A stretch of DNA of 5,566 nucleotides from Microbacteriaceae bacterium (GTDB lineage Bacteria; Actinomycetota; Actinomycetes; Actinomycetales; Microbacteriaceae): positions 1 to 5,566 of the forward strand of contig JAGIAU010000148.1 of NCBI GenBank assembly GCA_017744755.1, written 5' to 3'. A model generated the notes under the pieces. The model searched no databases and had not been told where the DNA came from. It worked only from the letters and a program-made list of their open reading frames with translations. Shown here piece by piece: positions 1 to 5,566 of this stretch (positions within the stretch are counted from its first letter, which is position 1; each line of letters begins with the position of its first letter). A program made the translations under genes and the position numbers.

Positions 1-1
1 C

Positions 2-883
2 GGCATGTACGGCGCATGGGACTTCGCGGGCGACATCACCGTCGACGACTCGCTCGCCTCGGCCGGGGGCCGCATCGGCCAGACGAACCAGCGCGGCACC
101 GTCGTCGGTGCCGCCGTCACGGGGGAGCGCGGCGTGTCTGCGCACGCGAAGCGGCGGGACACCGTCGTCGGCGCGCACGAGGACTCGGTGTGGTCGATCG
201 GCGCCCCGCGCCGCGCCCGGATCCGGATGGCGGAGGACACGAAGGCGCTGCCGGACGACGCGCCACGCGGGTCGAGTGCCGCCGAAGGCGGCGTGTCGAG
301 GCCGCTCGCCGCCGACTGGCCCCCCGCCCCGGTCGGCCAGGTCCGCGCCCGCCTCCTGGTGGCGAACGCGCTCGCGGATCTCCGCGGCCCGACCGCCTGC
401 GAGGTCGTCGACGCGGCGGCGGTCGAGCGCGTCATCGCGAGCCTCGGCCCCGACCCGATGGTCGACGCGTCGCCGGGTTCGGAGGACCGCTTCGTCCGCG
501 CCGTGCGCTCCCGCTCCACGCCGATCGGCCTGCTGCTCATGGATCAGGCCGTCGTCTCCGGCATCGGGAACGTCTACCGCGCCGAGCTCCTCTACCGCGC
601 CCGGCAGTCCCCGTTCACCGCGGGCAGAGCCGTGCCGGAGGAGACCCTCCGCGCGATCTGGCGGGACTGGGTGCGGCTGCTGCGGATCGGCGTCGAGACC
701 GGCCAGATGCTCACGATCGACGGCCAGGAGGGCGAGGAGCTCGCCCGCGCGCTCGCGCATCGCGCCGACCGGCACTGGGTCTATCACCGCGCCGGGGAGC
801 CGTGCCGGACCTGCGGCACCCCGATCGCGATGGAGCTCGCCGCGGGCCGCAAGCTCTACTGGTGCCCCGTCTGCCAGGCCTGA
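2..883 (+). CDS. Fpg/Nei-family DNA glycosylase, 5'-truncated by the window edge
   Basis: Base-excision repair glycosylase/AP lyase of the formamidopyrimidine-DNA glycosylase / endonuclease VIII family, which removes oxidised bases from DNA. Counting the ATG at position 5 as residue 1, the visible part has the end of the N-terminal beta-sandwich (MYGAWDFAGDI), the helix-two-turn-helix DNA-binding motif (QAVVSGIGNVYRAELLYRA, residues 181-199) and a C-terminal zinc finger C-x2-C-x16-C-x2-C (C267, C270, C287, C290). The family's catalytic N-terminal Pro-Glu must lie upstream of the window, so the ATG at 5 is almost certainly an internal Met and the reading frame is open to the edge. Two segments look inserted relative to the family: residues about 35-55, bracketed by a repeated TVVGA, and residues 88-99, encoded by a palindromic element. 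Whether it is an 8-oxoguanine (Fpg) or pyrimidine-lesion (Nei) enzyme cannot be decided without the N-terminus. The frame is intact, so it is probably functional. Confidence 0.93.
   Translation, partial: GMYGAWDFAGDITVDDSLASAGGRIGQTNQRGTVVGAAVTGERGVSAHAKRRDTVVGAHEDSVWSIGAPRRARIRMAEDTKALPDDAPRGSSAAEGGVSRPLAADWPPAPVGQVRARLLVANALADLRGPTACEVVDAAAVERVIASLGPDPMVDASPGSEDRFVRAVRSRSTPIGLLLMDQAVVSGIGNVYRAELLYRARQSPFTAGRAVPEETLRAIWRDWVRLLRIGVETGQMLTIDGQEGEELARALAHRADRHWVYHRAGEPCRTCGTPIAMELAAGRKLYWCPVCQA
269..303. repeat. Palindromic REP-like element inside the glycosylase gene
   Basis: Imperfect hairpin within the coding sequence: a perfect 6-bp GC stem (278-283 with 287-292, GCCGCC/GGCGGC) closes a 3-nt GAA loop. 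It extends by two wobble pairs (277/293 and 276/294), a one-base bulge at 295, and four more pairs (272-275 with 296-299). The arms carry GGTCGAGT on the left and GTGTCGAGGCC on the right. This layout resembles short dispersed palindromes with TCGA-containing arms that I recall from Microbacteriaceae intergenic regions; that comparison is from memory. It is read in frame as RGSSAAEGGVSRP, a linker-like peptide between the beta-sandwich and the H2TH domain. It could instead be a chance palindrome in GC-rich coding DNA. Confidence 0.55.
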
Positions 884-903
884 CGCCGGGGAGAATGTTC
901 TCC

Positions 904-1508
904 ATGCGCCACAGCCCCCGGTACATCGTCGAAGATCCCGAGTGGGTCAAGGACCTCGTCCGCGGCAATCCTTGGGCGACGATCGTCTCGCCGGCCGCGG
1001 CCGGACTCGTCGGCTCGCACTACCCGGTCATCCTCGACCCGGCGGCGTCCGGCGGCGAGATCGTGCTCGTGAGCCACGTCGGCCGCCCCGACGACGAGCT
1101 GCACGAGCTCGGCGAGCACGAGGTGCTCGTCGTCATCCAGGGACCGCACGCGTACATCAGCCCGAGCGTGTACGGGAACGGCGAGAACGTCCCCACCTGG
1201 GACCACCTCACGGCGCATCTGTACGGCGTGCCCGAGGTGCTCTCCGACGAGGAGAACTACGCGATGCTGTCGGCGCTCACCGAGCACTTCGAGGCGGGGC
1301 GGGACGGCGGGCGCTCGCTCTCACAGGACGAGGAGGGGGCGCGGCGCCTGGCGAAGGGCACGCGCGGCTTCCGGCTGCGCGTGACGCGCTTCGAGGCGCG
1401 CGCGAAGCTCAGCCAGAACAAGCCGCCCGAGGTCATGGCCCGCATCGCCGAGGACCTCGAGGCGAGGTACCCCCTGCTCGCGGCGGCGATCCGCGCGGAG
1501 ATCCCGGC

Positions 1509-1512
<4 letters not shown>
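904..1512 (+). CDS. paiB: PaiB-type FMN-binding negative transcriptional regulator
   Basis: A 202-residue protein of the PaiB family (FMN_bind_2 fold), a split beta-barrel flavin-binding protein named after the Bacillus subtilis regulator of sporulation and protease genes; the function in actinobacteria is not established. The family hallmarks are in order: MRHSPRYIVEDPEWVKDLV at the N-terminus, NPWATIVS (22-29), GSHYPVILD (37-45), SHVGRPD (57-63), GPHAYISPSVY (80-90), NVPTWDHLTAHLYG (95-108) and RAKLSQNKP (166-174). Full length for the family. ATG 904 is chosen because the product then begins with the canonical MRH and a GGGGAG ribosome site lies at 888-893, ten bases upstream; the in-frame ATG at 895 would leave only one base of spacing. 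The conserved Trp of the usual SPSWY motif is Val here (residue 89). The gene starts 20 bases after the glycosylase stop and its stop overlaps the next start, so all three are probably co-transcribed. Confidence 0.92.
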
Positions 1513-3047
<1,535 letters not shown>

Positions 3048-3056
3048 AGTGGTCGC

Positions 3057-3230
3057 GTGAAGGTCTTCGCGTTCGTGGTCTCGCTCGTCATCTTCCTCGT
3101 GAGCCTGTACCTCTTCTCGCTCGCGTTCGCCATGGTCGGCTGGGAGCTGGTCTTCTTCATCGCCGGCATCATCGGCGTGTCGATCTCCTTCGCGATCCCG
3201 TTCCACCTGCTCAAGCGCCTGCAGCCGTAG
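3057..3230 (+). CDS. Small two-helix membrane protein (57 aa), function unknown
   Basis: GTG start, TAG stop, 57 residues. The product begins MKVFAFVVSLVIFLVSLYLF, which with the next few residues forms one transmembrane helix (about 4-26). A short MVGWE turn follows, then a second helix (about 30-50, LVFFIAGIIGVSISFAI), and a short basic tail (HLLKRLQP) that is probably cytoplasmic. There is no signal-cleavage site and no cysteine. The gene starts 9 bases after the amidohydrolase stop, has no ribosome site, and is preceded by the TAGAGT hexamer, so it may be transcribed independently as a leaderless mRNA as well as by read-through. It ends just before a strong hairpin. Very short hydrophobic proteins of this kind are common in Micrococcales but uncharacterised; I assign no function. 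Supporting it as real: clean hydrophobic periodicity, a positive-inside tail, good placement and a terminator directly after it. Confidence 0.75.
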   Translation: MKVFAFVVSLVIFLVSLYLFSLAFAMVGWELVFFIAGIIGVSISFAIPFHLLKRLQP

Positions 3231-3237
3231 TCCCGCC

Positions 3238-3260
3238 CGGCCTTCCGGCACGGAAGGCCG
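3238..3260. terminator. Perfect 10-bp hairpin between convergent genes
   Basis: CGGCCTTCCG (3238-3247), loop GCA, CGGAAGGCCG (3251-3260): a perfect 10-bp stem with a 3-nt loop. It sits 7 bases after the small membrane gene stop and 13 bases beyond the stop of the opposing DUF2510 gene. No T-tract follows on either strand, which is usual for high-GC actinobacterial terminators. By position and symmetry it should serve both directions. Confidence 0.7.
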
Positions 3261-3273
3261 ACGCCGCGCGCCG

Positions 3274-4950
3274 CTAGGACGAGGCGGTCGCGCCGGCCTC
3301 CGCGAGCTCCGCAGGCACGCCGGGGCAGATCGCGTCGTAGACGGCGGCGAACACGCGATCGGCGGACTGGCTCACGACCGCGTACGGGTCGTCGACGCGG
3401 TCGTCCTCGAGCAGCGCCTCGGCGGCGTCGCGGCCGATGAGCACGGCGCCCCAGCGCTCCACGAATCCGACGCCATCCATCACGAAGGACTCGGTCGCCG
3501 GCACGAGCGTCGCCGGATCGCCCCCCGTGCGCCGCACCTCCTCCGCCTGGCGGGCGAGCCCCGCGGCGCGGTCGCCCCGCTCGCAGGCCTCGAAGGCGAG
3601 GCGGTACAGGTCGAAGTCGCCGACATCGCTCGCACCGGGCGCGTCGAGCCTGACCGCCATGGCCGCGGCGGGCATGTCCCACCACTTGATCTTGAACGAC
3701 ACCGGGTGCAGCACGGCGAACAGCGTGATCGCACCCCACAGCAGGGCGCCGATGACGCCGAGGCCGATGCCCCAGGAGGCGACGCGCTTCTGCCGCGAGC
3801 GGCCGAGGCCGATACGGCCGGTGATCCAGGCGACGATGCTGAGGACGAACAGCGGGTTGCACAGGATCGAGAGGAACCCGAACACCGTCGACGCGACGGC
3901 CGGCCCGTTCACCTTCTCGCGCGGAGGGCGGACCCAGACGATCGTCGGGCGAGGCGCGCCCGACGGCGGCGGGGCGGAGAACGCCGGGGAGGCGGTCGTC
4001 GCCGGGGCCGACGAGGTCGGCGGGGCGGTCAGCGCCATCGCGACGGCGCCGGGCCGCAGACCGCCCGGGCGGTGACCTCCGGGGCGGTGACCCCCGGGAC
4101 GGCTCGCGGGCGCGGGCGCGTAGGCCGGTGCGGTCGGAGTCGGAGCGGCCGTCGCGACGGGCTCCGGTTCGGGCGTGTCGACGGGCTCCGGCGGCGAGGC
4201 CGGCTGCGGCCCGGGCTCGTAGGCCGGTTCAGGTGGCACCGGAACGGCGACGGGCCCAGGCGCTCCGGCGACGGCGGGCGATGGCGGCGAGACGACGGCC
4301 GGCGCGGATGGTCCCGGCTGCGGCGTGATGCCGGCTGCCGGAGCGCCGAGGCCGCCGGCGATTCCCGTGGAGGCGCCGCGACGCGGGCCTGCCGGAGCCT
4401 CCTCGGCCGGAGCCGCCTTGGCCGGCGAGCTCTTGACGGGGGCCGTCCTGGCGGCGGCCGGCTTCGCCGGCACGGCCGGCGCCGCATCGGGCAGGCTCTG
4501 CACGGTCGGCAGCAGCGTCGGCTCCGCGGGCTTCGCGGTCGCGGCCTTGCGCCGGCCGAGCAGCCCGCCGAGCTTCGAGGCGGGCTCGGTGCTCGGCGCG
4601 GGCGTCTTGACGTCCGCGTAGAGCGCGCCGAGCGACGTCGATGAGGCGGCGTGCAGCACGGGCGGACGGGAGAAGCCGAGATCGGCCGCGAGCGAGGCCA
4701 GCGAGCTCGCCGTCGCGGCGTCGAACTCGATCCCGCCGTCGAGCGGGACCTCGCCGTAGAGCGGCTGGCTCATCGAGCGCAGCTGCTCGTTCAGAAGCGC
4801 GCCCTCATCCGCGACCATGACGGCGTCGCGGACCGAGGCCGTCCAGCCCGCGCCGTCCCACCAGCGCACCTTGCTCGGATCCTGCGGATCCTCATACCAG
4901 TTCGGGTCCGGCAGGCCCCCGCCGCCCGCACCCGGAATGACGTTGCTCAA
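3274..4950 (-). CDS. DUF2510 / DUF4190-like membrane protein with Pro/Ala-rich linker
   Basis: A 558-residue actinobacterial membrane-associated protein of unknown function. Domain order: a DUF2510 motif at residues 13-41 (LPDPNWYEDPQDP...RWWDGAGWTASVR); a helical segment about 45-115; a Pro/Ala-rich disordered linker about 118-340 with a four-fold RPGGx repeat at 284-300; two transmembrane helices (about 352-377 and 392-413) joined by a basic loop (GRSRQKR), together resembling DUF4190; and a C-terminal domain of about 140 residues with two cysteines (C456, C542) that I do not recognise. The TTG start at 4950 is chosen because the DUF2510 motif begins only 12 residues in, the first ATG codon would cut it off, and GGGAGG lies four bases upstream. 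The basic loop suggests the inter-helix loop is cytoplasmic, which would put the C-terminal domain outside; the absence of a signal peptide on the large N-terminal part leaves topology uncertain. It is convergent with the small membrane gene and downstream of another membrane-protein gene on the same strand. Confidence 0.88.
   Translation of the reverse strand: MSNVIPGAGGGGLPDPNWYEDPQDPSKVRWWDGAGWTASVRDAVMVADEGALLNEQLRSMSQPLYGEVPLDGGIEFDAATASSLASLAADLGFSRPPVLHAASSTSLGALYADVKTPAPSTEPASKLGGLLGRRKAATAKPAEPTLLPTVQSLPDAAPAVPAKPAAARTAPVKSSPAKAAPAEEAPAGPRRGASTGIAGGLGAPAAGITPQPGPSAPAVVSPPSPAVAGAPGPVAVPVPPEPAYEPGPQPASPPEPVDTPEPEPVATAAPTPTAPAYAPAPASRPGGHRPGGHRPGGLRPGAVAMALTAPPTSSAPATTASPAFSAPPPSGAPRPTIVWVRPPREKVNGPAVASTVFGFLSILCNPLFVLSIVAWITGRIGLGRSRQKRVASWGIGLGVIGALLWGAITLFAVLHPVSFKIKWWDMPAAAMAVRLDAPGASDVGDFDLYRLAFEACERGDRAAGLARQAEEVRRTGGDPATLVPATESFVMDGVGFVERWGAVLIGRDAAEALLEDDRVDDPYAVVSQSADRVFAAVYDAICPGVPAELAEAGATASS
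4051..4101 (-). repeat. 15-bp tandem repeat encoding RPGGH units
   Basis: Within the Pro-rich linker, three consecutive 15-bp units and a partial fourth encode RPGGH, RPGGH, RPGGL and RP-G (residues 284-300). The first two copies are identical at protein level and differ slightly in DNA, so the tandem expansion is not brand new. It is basic and probably part of the disordered tether. Confidence 0.8.
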
Positions 4951-4972
4951 GAAACCTCCCCCAGAGAAGGAG

Positions 4973-4978
4973 AATTTA
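4973..4978 (-). promoter_or_regulatory. -10-like TAAATT upstream of the DUF2510 gene
   Basis: The only AT-rich spot in this GC-rich gap. On the minus strand it reads GATAAATTCT, and TAAATT matches TANNNT. A start site 6-7 bases downstream (near 4966) would give a leader of about 16 bases holding the GGGAGG ribosome site (4955-4960 on the minus strand). No convincing -35 is seen. Confidence 0.45.
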
Positions 4979-5011
4979 TCGTACGCACGGCCCTTCCTCC
5001 ACCGACGACGG

Positions 5012-5029
5012 CCTCGGGTCCTGCCGAGG
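5012..5029. terminator. Possible weak terminator hairpin after the membrane-protein gene
   Basis: CCTCGG (5012-5017) and CCGAGG (5024-5029) pair perfectly around a 6-nt loop, 20 bases beyond the stop of the minus-strand membrane-protein gene and upstream of the DUF2510 promoter candidate. The stem is short and there is no T-tract, so it may be chance. If real, it would separate the two genes into different transcripts. Confidence 0.3.
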
Positions 5030-5048
5030 GAGCGGGCCTGCGACGCGG

Positions 5049-5566
5049 CTAGCCGAGCGTGCCGCCGAGGCCGCCCATCCCGCCCAGACCGCCGAGCGTG
5101 CTGAGCGTGTTCACGAGCCCGCCGAAGATCGCCTGGAAGCCGGCCGTGACGAGCAGGGAGCCGAACCAGTACGTCAGCACGCCGACCACGACGAGCGTCG
5201 CGCCGCCGAATGCGGCGGCCTGGATGACGCCCGAGGCGCCGGCGGCGGGGGCGCCGCTCAGCTCGCGGACGCGCAGCGCGATCGCCGTCTCCGAGACGGT
5301 CGTCGCGGCGACGCCGCCGATCGCGAACACGATCGCGGCGAGCGTCCCGCCGTACATCCCCGGGATGATGCAGAGGAGCGCCGCGACGGCGAAGGGGTAC
5401 GGTGTGAGCAGATGGGCCGTCCCGACGACGCGGAGCGCCTCGACATAGCCGATGCGCGCGCCCTGCAGGCGGCCGAGGGCGACGACGAGGAGCACGGCGA
5501 GGAAGGTGGCGCGCCGACCGCGCAGGTCGCCGATGCGGCCGAGCAGGGGCGTGGCCACGGCTGCGG
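5049..5566 (-). CDS. Multi-pass membrane protein, 5'-truncated by the window edge
   Basis: The 3' part of a hydrophobic protein; the frame is open to the window end, and the GTG at 5558 could be an internal Val or a start, since no ribosome site is visible in the eight bases upstream. Counting from that GTG, probable membrane segments are residues 17-29, about 53-68, 71-88, 112-131 and a weaker 132-150. Just before the first is GRIGDLRGRR, which matches the MFS motif A pattern (G-x3-D-x2-G-R-R), but only about 150 residues follow, too few for a complete MFS transporter. The overall look (TPYPFAVAALLCIIPGMYGG, then a hydrophobic segment) could also be a Yip1-like or other small integral membrane family; I do not recognise it firmly. 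The C-terminus is glycine/leucine-rich (LGGLGGMGGLGGTLG). It lies upstream of, and co-directional with, the DUF2510 gene. Confidence 0.75.
   Translation of the reverse strand, partial: AAVATPLLGRIGDLRGRRATFLAVLLVVALGRLQGARIGYVEALRVVGTAHLLTPYPFAVAALLCIIPGMYGGTLAAIVFAIGGVAATTVSETAIALRVRELSGAPAAGASGVIQAAAFGGATLVVVGVLTYWFGSLLVTAGFQAIFGGLVNTLSTLGGLGGMGGLGGTLG

Noticed and set aside
16..903. Upstream extension of the PaiB frame through the glycosylase gene
   Set aside because: Arg-rich shadow sequence; the family N-terminus MRH starts at 904.
108..1508. Long upstream extension of the amidohydrolase frame
   Set aside because: It is Arg/Ser/Pro-rich, overlaps two well-supported genes in other frames, and the conserved protein begins at GTG 1509 with a ribosome site.
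3706..4644. A 312-codon plus-strand open frame antisense to the DUF2510 gene
   Set aside because: Arg/Gly low-complexity translation opposite the Pro/Ala linker, with no ribosome site or domain.

Overview
The window is a very GC-rich stretch of bacterial chromosome with strong G/C preference at third codon positions, GTG and TTG starts, and genes packed with short gaps or start/stop overlaps. The protein types (a Micrococcales-style Fpg/Nei glycosylase, a PaiB-type FMN-binding protein, a DUF2510/DUF4190-like membrane protein) and the palindromic sequence style point to a high-GC actinobacterium, most likely Microbacteriaceae. The family-level assignment is an inference from memory of such proteins, not from a search.

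Left half, plus strand (1-3230): a run of four co-directional genes. First is the 3' part of an Fpg/Nei-family DNA glycosylase, cut by the window start, with its H2TH motif and zinc finger intact. Twenty bases later comes a PaiB-type FMN-binding split-barrel protein. It overlaps by four bases (GTGA) a YtcJ-like metal-dependent amidohydrolase. Right at the amidohydrolase stop codon lies a -10-like hexamer positioned to drive a leaderless transcript of a 57-residue two-helix membrane protein. A perfect 10-bp hairpin follows and separates this block from the converging genes.

Right half, minus strand (3274-5566): a 558-residue protein with an N-terminal DUF2510 domain, a long Pro/Ala linker, a DUF4190-like membrane hairpin and an unrecognised C-terminal domain. 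Upstream of it (to the right) is the 3' part of a multi-pass membrane protein with a glycine-rich tail, cut by the window end. The 98-bp gap between them holds a probable promoter and a possible terminator hairpin.

No mobile-element gene, CRISPR array, RNA gene or defence system is visible; the gene content is ordinary housekeeping and accessory chromosome. The most unusual signals are small and lie inside genes. A palindromic REP-like element sits in frame in the glycosylase gene (about 269-303). A larger 72-bp imperfect inverted repeat, abutting a hexanucleotide microsatellite that encodes poly-serine, sits in frame in the amidohydrolase gene (1599-1701). Both look like short dispersed palindromic repeats that have become coding sequence.
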